Source of the DNA: Siminovitchia terrae
GTDB lineage: Bacteria; Bacillota; Bacilli; Bacillales; Bacillaceae_C
Assembly (NCBI RefSeq): GCF_003605405.2
Contig: NZ_QYTW02000014.1
Location: forward strand, 1-46,430
Reading direction: 5' to 3'
DNA length: 46,430 nt
Positions 8,529 through 17,187 of this stretch are shown one piece after another. Within the stretch, counting starts at the first letter, position 1. Every line of letters starts with the position of its first letter. The notes beneath the pieces were generated by a model. It was not told the DNA's origin. It was given only the letters and a program-made list of their open reading frames with translations, and made no database searches. A program made the position numbers and the translations under genes.

Positions 8529-8690
8529 ACGTCCAGCTCAAGCGCCTATCGACTAGCAGACTTCATGCCCTACGATAAGTCAACATCGGCTCCGACGTAC
8601 AGGAAGTACTAGTGCAAGCAAAGCGACAGGACGTCGCGATTTGAGCCTGCCGACGGACAGGACGTCCTCTTGACCAAAAAAACTCATATA
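8529..8690. repeat. Degenerate GC-rich dispersed repeat
   Basis: A GC-rich patch unlike its AT-rich surroundings. It begins CGTCCAGCTCAAGCGCC and contains two copies of GACAGGACGTC (GCGACAGGACGTCGCG near 8618-8640 and CGGACAGGACGTCC near 8653-8667). Shorter relatives lie at about 35,150 and, inverted, at about 45,800. No coding frame is convincing. It resembles small dispersed repeats that I recall from Bacillaceae genomes, but I cannot confirm the family here. The remainder up to 8863 is AT-rich and shows only the next gene's ribosome binding site (GAGGAG). Confidence 0.55.
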
Positions 8691-8863
8691 TTTCAGAGTT
8701 CGAATCTTAATTATATTAAAAACAGCTAAAATGCCTTGGCATAGCTTTTCAACAAAATTAGGATACTTTAATAATTCCATAAGAAAAAAATTAAAGGTAA
8801 AATCAATTGATAGAAATCATTTCTATTTATAATTTTGTACAAATGAGGAGACGGGTGATGTGA

Positions 8864-9226
8864 ATGTTTTGGAGAAAACGAAACAAAAAGGAACAGGAAG
8901 TTGAGCCAGTAACTGATCTTTCTTCGAGTATCTATACTGTATCTGAAGAAGACTTATCTCCAGGCTTTGAAGAGGTTTATGTTCCTTTTCTCACTATTTC
9001 GCTTGACGGAGAGGATGTACTGGTCTTTGCCCGGTTTATTGACGGGACAACGATGATCTCGCTTGAGGAGGCATGCGATGATGTAGTCCAATATGTCGAA
9101 CGTAGGTATAAACAGGGCCGGTTAGCTTACCGCCGACTATCATACAACAGCATATCATCGGAAGAAAAGGAGGCGCTCGACCGCATCGAGCAGCAGCTGA
9201 GTCAATGGATTCCGAAGCAGGATTAA
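8864..9226 (+). CDS. Hypothetical protein, 120 residues
   Basis: Not recognised. A basic N-terminus (FWRKRNKKEQE) is followed by an acidic protein without signal peptide or membrane segment; the C-terminal half is probably helical (EEKEALDRIEQQLSQWIP). The ATG has a good ribosome binding site (GAGGAGACGGGTG). The coding character is good: acidic and basic residues alternate naturally and codon use matches the neighbours. It is followed immediately by a decayed-looking stretch, so it may once have had a partner gene. Confidence 0.65.
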   Translation: MFWRKRNKKEQEVEPVTDLSSSIYTVSEEDLSPGFEEVYVPFLTISLDGEDVLVFARFIDGTTMISLEEACDDVVQYVERRYKQGRLAYRRLSYNSISSEEKEALDRIEQQLSQWIPKQD

Positions 9227-9610
9227 GTGATAGGAGAATTGGATGCAGAAGAAACAGAGGAACGGGCAGCACGATGTAGAGATGCAGATCAAGTATTTCA
9301 GTTCATATTCGAATCATTTGTTTGAGCTATCAGGGCTTTCTTTGCAGCGGTCCTGTATGCTCTTGTTCATGATCAAATTCCTAGCTAGCCCGGATATAGG
9401 TTCTTTTCCTCGCCGCACGAAACGTGCTCAGTTGCCGGAGCAACTGCGTTTGGAGGGTGGAGCGATACTCTTTCGTCTCTTAAAGGCAAAGATGTCAAGA
9501 GCAGTAATGTCTTGGGGAAATTAGCACTTTCGTCGCCACGGTATCGCGGCTACCTGTATATGATGATGGTACTGCTGAAAGGGTATATCGAATTGGTTTG
9601 GAATAAATGT
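9227..9610 (+). other. Gene-poor stretch with possible coding remnants
   Basis: No intact gene is convincing. A frame opening with GTG directly after the previous stop reads VIGELDAEETEERAARCRDA and ends at about 9325. Another segment near 9540-9606 reads VSRLPVYDDGTAERVYRIGL before a stop. Both look more protein-like than chance and could be the ends of one decayed gene. A 93-codon frame at 9243-9524 has unusual composition and I do not accept it as a gene. Confidence 0.35.
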
Positions 9611-9676
9611 GAAATAAACCACATAATCGAATGGTTTTTAATACATGATTAACATAAATTTGTAAATTGATTTATA

Positions 9677-9714
9677 TTGACGGGCTTTCCGCATAACACT
9701 ACAATGAGTAATGT
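9677..9714 (+). promoter_or_regulatory. Sigma-A promoter with BlaI-type operator
   Basis: TTGACG at 9677-9682 and TACAAT at 9700-9705 with a 17-base spacer. A dyad ACACTAC-AATGA-GTAATGT at 9696-9714 overlaps the -10 box. BlaI/MecI proteins bind this kind of TAC-N5-GTA dyad, so autorepression of the operon is likely. Confidence 0.8.
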
Positions 9715-9728
9715 GGGGAGGGGCAATC

Positions 9729-10142
9729 TTGAAAATCTGGAAGTTTAAAATAAACGAAAGTGGATTGAACCGTTTTTTTGGTCCTCTCGAGGCAAAAATT
9801 ATGGACATCTTATGGTGTCATGATGAAATGACAATTAAAGATGTTCAGCAATCTCTGGAACGGGAAAAACCGATGAATTTCAACACAGTGATGACTGTTA
9901 TGAATCGATTAGTTGAAAAGGGAGTTCTTCAAAAGAGGACAGAAGGAAGGTCGTATGTTTATAGGCCCGTTCAATCAAGAATGGAGTTTTTAAATGCTCA
10001 GTCAAAAGAAATGACAAATGAACTGATGGATGAATTTGGAAATGTTGTCGTAAGTCATATGCTGGATGCACTTGAAGAAGCTGACGATGATCTTGTCGCT
10101 AAACTTGAGAACAAAATTAAAGAATTGAAAAAAGGTATGTAA
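9729..10142 (+). CDS. BlaI/MecI/CopY family repressor
   Basis: Winged-helix repressor of 137 residues. The DNA-binding part (LEAKIMDILWCHDEMTIKDV, then NFNTVMTVMNRLVEKGVLQK) is typical, with a helical C-terminal dimerisation tail. I take the TTG at 9729 as start because GGGGAGGGG lies just upstream; the in-frame ATG at 9711 would overlap the operator and has no ribosome binding site. It is followed three bases later by an M56 metalloprotease gene, as in blaI-blaR1 pairs, and its operator type recurs before bdbD. That suggests it controls all four genes to 12,091. In the family, the repressor is released by proteolysis triggered by the M56 partner; whether this holds here is inference. Confidence 0.88.
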   Translation: MKIWKFKINESGLNRFFGPLEAKIMDILWCHDEMTIKDVQQSLEREKPMNFNTVMTVMNRLVEKGVLQKRTEGRSYVYRPVQSRMEFLNAQSKEMTNELMDEFGNVVVSHMLDALEEADDDLVAKLENKIKELKKGM

Positions 10143-10145
10143 CAA

Positions 10146-10994
10146 ATGTCTAAACGTCAATCATCTCTCATGCTTGTCGTATCCTTTGCCATTTCAGGAA
10201 CAATTTTGTTTCAAATGGGGTTATACGTAATCTCAATGTTAGCAGGATGGAATGTGAAGTTTAACCTTGTTGCCGTATGCCACAGTTGGCTAAAAGCGTT
10301 TGGACTGTCATTTCTTGAGTATGTACTTGATGGACTGGTCATTTATACGCTGCTATTTTTACTATGGAAAATCGGCTTGCAATTGATTCAAACGACCAGA
10401 ATGAAAAAACGATTTCAGCAATACAAAGGGGAAAAACTCACAATCGAAATGAGTCAGGCATTTGGAATTGGAAAAGAAGAACTGTCTGTTCTTTCACATC
10501 CCACTCCCATGGCGTTTACGATGGGATTTGTGAGTCCTAAAATCATCGTTACAACAGGTTTAATCAATCTCTTAAATCATGATGAGTTGCGAGCAGTTAT
10601 TTCTCATGAAATGTATCATAAAGAAAATCGTGATCCGTTAAAAGTCTTTTTGCTTTCACTCAGCTCATCGATTATGTGGTATATCCCCATTCAGAAGTGG
10701 TTTCATCATAAATACAGTGTCATTCAGGAAATATTGGCAGATGATTTTGCCATTAAACAACAAGAGACATCTGTGAACCTAGGCAATGCTCTGTTGAAAA
10801 TGTTAAAAGTAGGCAAGCAGGAAAAGATGCCTTTTACTTATGTCTCATTCGCAAATACATCGTTAAATCATCGAATTGAATATATCCTGAATCCATTAAA
10901 GGAAGTGCAACTGCAGCTTCCGTTTAAAATAGCATTAATTTCGTTGCTCATTTTCAGTCTCATTTGCGGACTTTTTATTTACGCACTTGCGTAA
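10146..10994 (+). CDS. M56 family membrane metalloprotease
   Basis: BlaR1/MecR1-like integral membrane protease of 282 residues. The zinc motif HEMYH (His154, Glu155, His158) fits HEXXH, with the third ligand probably in the EILADDFAI segment. Hydrophobic segments lie at about 8-32, 58-80 and 262-281, with a further one after the HEXXH helix. The penicillin-binding sensor domain of BlaR1 is absent; the protein ends after the last membrane segment. The signal it senses is therefore not a beta-lactam bound in the classic way. Given the downstream thiol oxidases it may respond to envelope thiol or redox stress; this is inference. Confidence 0.85.
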   Translation: MSKRQSSLMLVVSFAISGTILFQMGLYVISMLAGWNVKFNLVAVCHSWLKAFGLSFLEYVLDGLVIYTLLFLLWKIGLQLIQTTRMKKRFQQYKGEKLTIEMSQAFGIGKEELSVLSHPTPMAFTMGFVSPKIIVTTGLINLLNHDELRAVISHEMYHKENRDPLKVFLLSLSSSIMWYIPIQKWFHHKYSVIQEILADDFAIKQQETSVNLGNALLKMLKVGKQEKMPFTYVSFANTSLNHRIEYILNPLKEVQLQLPFKIALISLLIFSLICGLFIYALA

Positions 10995-11011
10995 ATTTTT
11001 TTACCCAACAC

Positions 11012-11026
11012 ACTACGTATCGTAGT
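11012..11026 (+). promoter_or_regulatory. Second BlaI-type operator, before bdbD
   Basis: Perfect inverted repeat ACTAC-GTATC-GTAGT between the M56 gene and bdbD. It shares the TAC-N5-GTA core and spacing with the dyad over the blaI promoter. I see no strong -35/-10 pair next to it. Confidence 0.7.
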
Positions 11027-11046
11027 TTAAAATTAGGAGTGTGGAC

Positions 11047-11697
11047 ATGTCAAAGAAAATATTTTGGTTCATTGGTATATTGGCGATTTGTATTATAGGG
11101 ATTATTGTATTAAAAGATGTTCAAAAAGAAGAGACGGCCGGCAACATTGATTATGAGGGTCAGCCGTTTATAGGGGAAGAGACAGCGCCTGTTGAAATTG
11201 TTGAATTTGGCGACTATAAATGTCCTCATTGTAAAGAGTTTAATGATAGTATTTTTCCAATGATTGATGAACAATTAGTTGAAACAGGGAAAGCAAAGTT
11301 CTACTTTATGAACTATTCATTTATTAGTGCTGATTCAACAACGTCTGCACAATTTGCTGAAACGGTTTTTCAAGAGCTAGGTAATGAAAAGTTTTGGGAT
11401 TTTCATCATTTGTTGTTCGAGAAGCAAACGACTGAATCCGGAGAATTGAATACTTTTACTGATGAATTTTTAGAAGAAGTATTAACGGAAGTTGCAAGTC
11501 CGGAGGAAACAGAAAAAGTCATGCTTGCTTACAATAAAGGAAAAGGAGAAGCAGCCTTAAAGAAAGATCTGGGCATCGCAAATAACTTAGGCATTTCATC
11601 TACTCCTGTCATCTATATCAATGGAAAGCAATTTGATGGTAAAAGCATGGATGATTTATTCACAATGGTGGAAGAGGCGGTTGCAAGTGGTAAATAA
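11047..11697 (+). CDS. bdbD: DsbA-family thiol-disulfide oxidoreductase BdbD
   Basis: Membrane-anchored extracytoplasmic thioredoxin-fold oxidase that introduces disulfides into exported proteins. One N-terminal hydrophobic segment (about residues 5-22) anchors it. The active site is CPHC (Cys59-Cys62) in FGDYKCPHCKEF, and the cis-proline loop is SSTPVIYINGK. Length 216 matches BdbD. I use the ATG at 11047, eight bases after TAGGAG. The next gene, bdbC, overlaps its end by 11 bases, which implies translational coupling. A BlaI-type operator sits just upstream. Confidence 0.9.
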   Translation: MSKKIFWFIGILAICIIGIIVLKDVQKEETAGNIDYEGQPFIGEETAPVEIVEFGDYKCPHCKEFNDSIFPMIDEQLVETGKAKFYFMNYSFISADSTTSAQFAETVFQELGNEKFWDFHHLLFEKQTTESGELNTFTDEFLEEVLTEVASPEETEKVMLAYNKGKGEAALKKDLGIANNLGISSTPVIYINGKQFDGKSMDDLFTMVEEAVASGK

Positions 11698-12091
11698 AAA
11701 TCTTTTACTCGCATGGATTACATCCATCATAGCGATGGGTGGCAGTTTGTTTTTTAGCGAGCAGATGGGTTTTATACCTTGTACACTTTGCTGGTATCAA
11801 CGTATTTTAATGTACCCACTTGTTATTTTTCTAGGAATAGCTTTCTACCGGAATGATAAGAAAATTTATCTGTATGTGTTGCCAATGTCAGTAATTGGTA
11901 TGATCGTTTCCAGCTATCATTACGCATTGCAAAAAATTCCTTCACTAAATGAATTCGCTACATGTACAAGCGGAGTTCCGTGCTCTGGTCAATATATCAA
12001 TTGGTTCGGTTTTATCACGATTCCTTTCCTGGCGCTTACCGCTTTTACAATCATTACAATCACAATGCTCATGATGTTGAAGAAAAAATAA
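11687..12091 (+). CDS. bdbC: Disulfide bond formation protein BdbC (DsbB family)
   Basis: Quinone-linked membrane oxidase that re-oxidises BdbD. Four membrane segments are visible in 134 residues. The first cysteine pair is in IPCTLCWYQRI (Cys32, Cys35), with the Trp-Tyr-Gln-Arg that follows it in the family, and the second pair is in TCTSGVPCSG. The start is most likely GTG at 11687, about nine bases after GAAGAGG inside bdbD; TTG at 11681 is an alternative. It overlaps bdbD by 11 bases. A strong hairpin terminator at 12154-12204 lies between it and the convergent kinase gene. Confidence 0.9.
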   Translation: MVNKNLLLAWITSIIAMGGSLFFSEQMGFIPCTLCWYQRILMYPLVIFLGIAFYRNDKKIYLYVLPMSVIGMIVSSYHYALQKIPSLNEFATCTSGVPCSGQYINWFGFITIPFLALTAFTIITITMLMMLKKK

Positions 12092-12153
12092 TATAGATAA
12101 CTTTTTATCATTTCGGCAACGTACTGATAGCAATCTTATAGTTAAAATTGATG

Positions 12154-12204
12154 AAAAAGAATCCATTTTGACACAAAAAACGTGGTCAACAATGGATTCT
12201 TTTT
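12154..12204. terminator. Bidirectional terminator
   Basis: Outer stem AAAAAGAATCCATT/AATGGATTCTTTTT with an inner TTGAC/GTCAA pairing. A- and T-runs on both sides let it serve bdbC on the plus strand and the convergent kinase gene on the minus strand. Confidence 0.8.
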
Positions 12205-12282
12205 AGTAGATACAAAATTCTGGTATTTCCGTGGTCATTCTATCATTGAAGGATGTTATCTAATATTATTTAGGTGATTGTT

Positions 12283-13188
12283 TTACTGTTTTTGTTTGTA
12301 CCAATTAGGCACAATACACCTAAATTGATGATGATCTCTGACTACATCGAGAGAATATTCTAGGAGAAGCTCATATTGTTTTTGACCCTTTTTCATGGCC
12401 CACACAAGAGCTGAAACAATATGAATGGCGCTGTATAATGCATATAACTCCCAAAAAGAATCATCCAATTTTTGATTTTCATGATAACCATCAATAATAC
12501 CTCTTGTAAAATCAATGCTTACACGCTTTGAAAAGAAACCTAGCTTTTGTAAATCGTGAATTGGATCACCCCAGTCCATTCTTTGAAAATCAATAATGCC
12601 AGAAAAGTTTCTATTATTTATTAAAATATTTGACGGATGAAAATCATCATGTTGAAACTTATTTGGTCTATCTTTCATTAAATTTTCATGGTGTTTTATA
12701 TAAGATTCAAGCAATTCCTTTAGCTTTTTATCAAGATTCATTGCTTTTAATTCCATCAAGTATTTATCACTTTTTTTCTTTTTTAATGAAAACCATGATG
12801 GATGATCTAAGGGTGCTGATAATTTATGTAATTTCTTCAGCTCTTTTCCTGCTAAAAAACCTGCTGAGTACTGTTCTTTCTTGGTTAAATCCCTTAAGGC
12901 AACTTCTGCATCGATTCCAGGAAGATACGTGAGGAGCATATAAGCCCTATCGTTCTTTTCTAAAAAACCAAAATCTAAACCTTTAGGTATAAGATTAGAA
13001 TATTTCCCCAACTTGTTGATAGTTTCAAATTCTTCTTTTCTTTTATTTAATTCTTCATTAGGAAAAACTCTTAAAAGATAGTGGTCATTAATTACATACT
13101 TCTCATCATGGGAGAAGCCTTTGTTTAGCTTAATTATAGAATTAACATTGTCGAAGTACGAGATCTCGTCCTTTAAGTAATGACTCAT
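12283..13188 (-). CDS. Aminoglycoside phosphotransferase (APH) family kinase
   Basis: Protein-kinase-like small-molecule phosphotransferase of 301 residues. The catalytic loop reads FQHDDFHPSNILI (usually HxDxxxxN) and the metal-binding motif GIIDFQRMDWGDPIHDL, which is close to the APH/choline kinase form GxIDxxxxxxGDPxxDL. The N-terminal lobe carries GFSHDEKYVI and a hydrophobic strand. The ribosome binding site is GGGAGTG. It stands alone between two gene clusters. The substrate could be an antibiotic, choline, a sugar or a cofactor; nothing in the context decides. Confidence 0.75.
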   Translation of the reverse strand: MSHYLKDEISYFDNVNSIIKLNKGFSHDEKYVINDHYLLRVFPNEELNKRKEEFETINKLGKYSNLIPKGLDFGFLEKNDRAYMLLTYLPGIDAEVALRDLTKKEQYSAGFLAGKELKKLHKLSAPLDHPSWFSLKKKKSDKYLMELKAMNLDKKLKELLESYIKHHENLMKDRPNKFQHDDFHPSNILINNRNFSGIIDFQRMDWGDPIHDLQKLGFFSKRVSIDFTRGIIDGYHENQKLDDSFWELYALYSAIHIVSALVWAMKKGQKQYELLLEYSLDVVRDHHQFRCIVPNWYKQKQ

Positions 13189-13454
13189 TTAATCACTCCC
13201 TGTTACTTTCAAAATACATCAGATAATCATTTCTAGAAGAAGCCGGCTTACAAGTCCGACTTTAATTAAACTCTGCACCTCAAATGAAAACTCCAGCTAG
13301 TGCTAAGAGTTTTTTAATGCCTGGGCTCGTTAAAGCTTGTTGTTGATGGGAGTTCTTTCTTTTGTTTAAGATCAACTTGGAACTTTGAGCCCCCTTGAAA
13401 GACTTTTTACGATTAATGTCTCTAAGGGGGATGAAAAGCTCCTACATTATTTCC

Positions 13455-14030
13455 TTATTTAACTTGCAGCAAGCGAGGGGCTGTTGTGACAAGCAATGCG
13501 ATCACAATAAAGCAAGCGAGTGAAGAGGCAAACCAGGAAGTACCGTTTGCAATGAATGAGTATAGAAAAGCGGATTGCCCCGGAGGTGCATACTGTCCCC
13601 AGAAAATAATTCCGGCTATGAAGTGCCAAATATATCTTGCAAAACCGCCAATAAATATAGCGGCAAATAATAACAAAGTCAGCATGATTTTTCTTTCAGA
13701 TTGCAAAGCATTTTTCACGGCAGGCGCAAGCAATCCTGCCGCACCAATAAAGCTAAATGCAATAAAATACTCAATCAACCCTTGAAGAGGGGTCAATATT
13801 TGCCCAGCAGCATCCCCTGTCACAATTTGCAGTAATCCCCACAAAAAACCAGAAGCAAACCCGGCCTTTATTCCCCAGCGAAGTGAAACGATAAAAATAG
13901 GTACCATGGCAACTGAAAACTTGATTGCTGGAGTAACTTGAATCGATGGGATCATATCCAGCATCATTGCAAATGCCGCAAAAATCGCCACCTCTATCAA
14001 TGCACGTAATGACATCTTTCTTCTTACCAT
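13455..14030 (-). CDS. thiT: Energy-coupled thiamine transporter S component ThiT
   Basis: Membrane protein of 191 residues with about six hydrophobic helices that binds thiamine and docks with the shared ECF energising module. The family pattern is visible in SLRALIEVAIFAAFAMMLD near the N-terminus, in the central G-rich loop LRWGIKAGFASGFLWGLLQ, and in the aromatic FARYIWHFIAG segment that lines the thiamine site. I start at the ATG at 14030, preceded by AGGGGG; longer in-frame extensions would cross the riboswitch platform. A TPP riboswitch lies upstream (14107-14190), directly supporting the thiamine role. Confidence 0.92.
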   Translation of the reverse strand: MVRRKMSLRALIEVAIFAAFAMMLDMIPSIQVTPAIKFSVAMVPIFIVSLRWGIKAGFASGFLWGLLQIVTGDAAGQILTPLQGLIEYFIAFSFIGAAGLLAPAVKNALQSERKIMLTLLLFAAIFIGGFARYIWHFIAGIIFWGQYAPPGQSAFLYSFIANGTSWFASSLACFIVIALLVTTAPRLLQVK

Positions 14031-14037
14031 AAAAAAA

Positions 14038-14074
14038 CCCCCTATGATGTGATAACCGATCGTAACCATAGGGG
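14038..14074 (-). promoter_or_regulatory. Hairpin that can bury the thiT ribosome binding site
   Basis: On the minus strand CCCCTATG and CATAGGGG pair, and the second arm contains the AGGGGG ribosome binding site of thiT. There is no T-run. The riboswitch therefore appears to act on translation initiation and not by termination. Confidence 0.65.
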
Positions 14075-14106
14075 AACAGAGCAATGAAAATACCATTGCC
14101 GTCTAT

Positions 14107-14190
14107 ATACCATCCCTGCGCTAGCATTATCTAACAGGTTCAAAGGGTCCGGAACGAATCCACTCTCAGCCAAAAGCTCCCCCTGGTACG
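14107..14190 (-). ncRNA. TPP riboswitch (THI element)
   Basis: Minus-strand sequence contains the conserved blocks GGGGAGC, GGCTGAGAGTGG, ACCCTTTGAACCTG and AGATAATGCTAGCGCAGGGA in the right order, followed by thiT. Thiamine pyrophosphate binding would lower ThiT synthesis. Confidence 0.97.
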
Positions 14191-14413
14191 CCGATTCAAT
14201 TTCTAATCTATATTGTAGTGGATTTTGAAAGAATTGCAATCTTTGATTTGTAGGTTATACTGACGTTTTCAATGAACTGGGAAGACAGATCAATGGGGGC
14301 TTGGGGTCTTCAAAGCATGGGTCAAAGCTTTGGATTGCCCGCATTTGAAGCCATCTCTTTTTGTTATAATAGATGAACATAGAATCTTTGTGCATTCATG
14401 GAGGTGGGTAACT

Positions 14414-16012
14414 ATGAGTTTTAACCGCATTTTTACGAACGGTAAAATTTTCACAGCAGATAGGGAAAACAGGGAAGCGAATGCCATGATTATTTGTAAT
14501 GGAAAAATCTCCTGGATTGGAAAAGAGGAGGACATGCCTTCTGTAGTGGGAGAAAAAATTGATTTGCAAGGGCGTCGAGTGCTCCCGACATTTATCGATG
14601 CTCACCTACATCCTTTAATGCTTGCTGAAACATCGAAGCAGCTTGCATGCACGCCGCCGGGTGTGACCTCAATTGAAGAAATGGTTCAGGCGTTGAAGAA
14701 GCTAAGGGAGGAACATAGCCCTGATTCTTGGATAGAAGGATGGGGGTATGATGAGGGAAAATTGGAAGAGGGAAGGACTCCAAACAGGCATGATTTGGAT
14801 CAGGCTGCCAAAAATGCTCCGATTGTCTTGACTCGAACATGTACTCACATACTTTCAGTGAACAGCAAGGCTTTGGAAATTGCGGGAATAACTAAGCATA
14901 CGCCAGATCCTCCGGGTGGAAAAATTGATCGGGATGAGTACGGGGAACCGACCGGAGTGCTTCGTGAGAGTGCAGGAGATCTTGTGAAGAATAAGATGCC
15001 AGTGAAAAGTCTTGAAGAAAAAGCGGGAGCTTTGGCGGAATACAGCGACACATTTCTAGCGAAGGGAATAACGGGCATTACTGAGATGATGGCGGATCAT
15101 AGGCCCATCGATTATTTTGAAATATACAAAGCTGCTGTAGAAAAAGGGATGAAGCAAAGAGTGGCTCTCTATTACAATTGGGATGAGTTTCAACAGCTTG
15201 ATTTAAATGATCCAGCTCTTTTTGATAGAGAGCAGTCTGTTTATATTGCTGGTATTAAACTCTTTGCGGACGGGAGCATCTCTGGGCAGACGGCTTGGGT
15301 TCATCCGGCGTTTATCGGGGACGACGAAAACGCTGGCATTTCCACAACCAGCAGAGAGGAACTGCTCGAAGCAGGAGAAGCGGCGAAAAAATACGGTATT
15401 CAACTAGCAGTTCATGCGATGGGTGAACAGGCCATTGATCAAGTCGTCGATACTTTTTATAAGAGAGCGGACTGGTTGGAGGGAGCTCCTTCTGTCCGGA
15501 TTGAACATGCCTCGCTACCGACAGTAAGGGCAATTCAGCGTGCAGCCGAATCGGGAATTGCCTTTGTTACTCAACCTATCTTTTTATTTGCTGAAATAGA
15601 AAGTTACCTCAATAATCTAGGGGAAGAGCGTTCCAGAAATACCTATCCGGTCAAAAACATTCTGGAAAAGGGGATTCAAGTGGCATTTTCATCAGATGCA
15701 CCAGCGACAGCATGGGATGATCCAGTGAATCCATTTGTTGGGCTGGGAGCAGCCGTGAACAGGAAGGCATATGATGGGTCGGATATCGGACAGGAACAGG
15801 CCATTTCAATTGAGACAGCAGTTGAACTTTATACGAAAGCGGCACAGGAAGTTGCCCGAATTCCGTTCGTTGGCCGACTTGCTCTGGGGTTTCATGCCGA
15901 CTTCATCGTCCTGGAAAGTGATATTTTGCAGGTGGACAAAGCTGATATTAGCAGCATGACCGTAGAAGAAACGTATATGGGTGGAGAAAAAGTCTATCAG
16001 AAAAAAGTTTGA
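14414..16012 (+). CDS. YtcJ-like amidohydrolase
   Basis: Metal-dependent hydrolase of the amidohydrolase superfamily, 532 residues from the ATG at 14414 (ribosome binding site GGAGGTGGG; longer in-frame starts lack one). Motifs in order: IDAHLHP (metal ligands), GWGYDEGKLEEGRTPNRHDLD, the KLFADGSISGQTAWV strand, AVHAMGEQA, RIEHASLP and FSSDAPA with the final metal-binding Asp. This is the YtcJ/YtcJ-like subgroup (amidohydrolase_3) whose members act on formamides and other unknown amides. TATAAT at 14365-14370 may be its -10 box. It is a single-gene unit ended by a strong terminator. The substrate is unknown. Confidence 0.85.
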   Translation: MSFNRIFTNGKIFTADRENREANAMIICNGKISWIGKEEDMPSVVGEKIDLQGRRVLPTFIDAHLHPLMLAETSKQLACTPPGVTSIEEMVQALKKLREEHSPDSWIEGWGYDEGKLEEGRTPNRHDLDQAAKNAPIVLTRTCTHILSVNSKALEIAGITKHTPDPPGGKIDRDEYGEPTGVLRESAGDLVKNKMPVKSLEEKAGALAEYSDTFLAKGITGITEMMADHRPIDYFEIYKAAVEKGMKQRVALYYNWDEFQQLDLNDPALFDREQSVYIAGIKLFADGSISGQTAWVHPAFIGDDENAGISTTSREELLEAGEAAKKYGIQLAVHAMGEQAIDQVVDTFYKRADWLEGAPSVRIEHASLPTVRAIQRAAESGIAFVTQPIFLFAEIESYLNNLGEERSRNTYPVKNILEKGIQVAFSSDAPATAWDDPVNPFVGLGAAVNRKAYDGSDIGQEQAISIETAVELYTKAAQEVARIPFVGRLALGFHADFIVLESDILQVDKADISSMTVEETYMGGEKVYQKKV

Positions 16013-16040
16013 TAGAAAGCTCCTTTCGATCAGTAATACT

Positions 16041-16083
16041 AAAAAGGCTGTTACGGGAGCCACGCTTCTGTAACAGCCTTTTT
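16041..16083 (+). terminator. Strong bidirectional terminator
   Basis: Perfect 14-bp stem AAAAAGGCTGTTAC/GTAACAGCCTTTTT. It ends the amidohydrolase gene and also sits just downstream of the convergent anti-sigma gene. Confidence 0.9.
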
Positions 16084-16089
16084 ATGGGG

Positions 16090-17187
16090 TTATTTCAATT
16101 GAACAATGATATCATCCAATACAAATTCTTCGTTACCTTTACCATACTTTGAAGGAATCCGGACCTCCGTCGTTTCTTCCGTTGTTACTTTTGCCCCGCC
16201 AAAATTCTCGGGAGTATATTCATACATTTCTACATGAGGTGTAATGATTAGTTTCGTTGCATTTGGATCGATTTTTTCGAACGTTTTGCTCCAGTTTATG
16301 TGATAGTTGTCACTGTCACTTGAGCCTCCGTTACCTTCTCCAGAATAATCATTGCCTAAATCATCTTTTATGGTAATATCCACGTCTACCGCGTGCCATT
16401 TCTTTTTTATTTCCTCAGAGACCATCTGTTCATAATAAACGGTAAGGGACATCGGTGTCACTGAAACTTTTCCTACGCTTACTTTTACTCCTTTTTGTTC
16501 AACACTTTGGTCAATAATATGTGTATCTTTTGCAGGAGCATCTAATGCAAGGGCAAAGTCCCACCTGCCTTTTATATTTTTATCAGTGGGGAGCAGGATG
16601 CTATCTATTTCCCACTTTACCTTGACATGGTCTTTTTCCTCTCCATCAAATGTACTCCCAGTAATTAGACCCACATATTGAGAGTCACCTACTTTTGAAA
16701 TGTGATACATTCCTGTGCCGCCGGATGTTTCTAATATATCAAGGTTGCCCTCGAGGTAGGGATCATCGCCCAAGTCGCGGTCACTTTCCAGTGAAAAGGT
16801 TAATGAAACTGTTTTTCCATCATATACGGCATCATTGATGGTTACTTTAATACCGTTGCTTTCTTGCGACAGGTTCATCTCGGTGGAGTACTCCTTATAA
16901 TTTTCATAAAGGCCTGTTCTGCCATTATCCAAAAACCTGAATATATCACCTATTATTGGAACGTTACTGGCATGGGTTGGAAACGTCAATCCAAAAGTCG
17001 CCACTGATAAACCAGTAACGATGGCGGCAGTCACGACATTTCTTTTCCACCTCTTCGCTTTTTTCTTTTTAATGGATCGCTTTACTGTCTTTTTGATTTG
17101 CGCCTTTTCCCATTCGCTGACTTCCATTTCCTTAAATTCATTTTCATCTAAATCGACTTCATTCAATAATTCATAAATATCCTTCAT
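16090..17187 (-). CDS. DUF4179-type anti-sigma factor
   Basis: Membrane protein of 365 residues. A basic cytoplasmic N-terminus (about 1-47, ending KRSIKKKKAKRWKRN) precedes one membrane helix (about 48-70), and the rest is a predicted extracytoplasmic beta-rich domain with NVPIIGDIFRFLDN and NGIKVTINDAVYDGKTVSLTF, characteristic of DUF4179/DUF5643 anti-sigma partners. Its ATG overlaps the sigma factor stop by four bases, so the two are co-translated. It probably holds the ECF sigma factor inactive until an envelope signal is sensed. Confidence 0.8.
   Translation of the reverse strand: MKDIYELLNEVDLDENEFKEMEVSEWEKAQIKKTVKRSIKKKKAKRWKRNVVTAAIVTGLSVATFGLTFPTHASNVPIIGDIFRFLDNGRTGLYENYKEYSTEMNLSQESNGIKVTINDAVYDGKTVSLTFSLESDRDLGDDPYLEGNLDILETSGGTGMYHISKVGDSQYVGLITGSTFDGEEKDHVKVKWEIDSILLPTDKNIKGRWDFALALDAPAKDTHIIDQSVEQKGVKVSVGKVSVTPMSLTVYYEQMVSEEIKKKWHAVDVDITIKDDLGNDYSGEGNGGSSDSDNYHINWSKTFEKIDPNATKLIITPHVEMYEYTPENFGGAKVTTEETTEVRIPSKYGKGNEEFVLDDIIVQLK

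Noticed and set aside
8580-8780. Minus-strand 66-codon frame
   Set aside because: It lies largely in the degenerate repeat and has no start signal.
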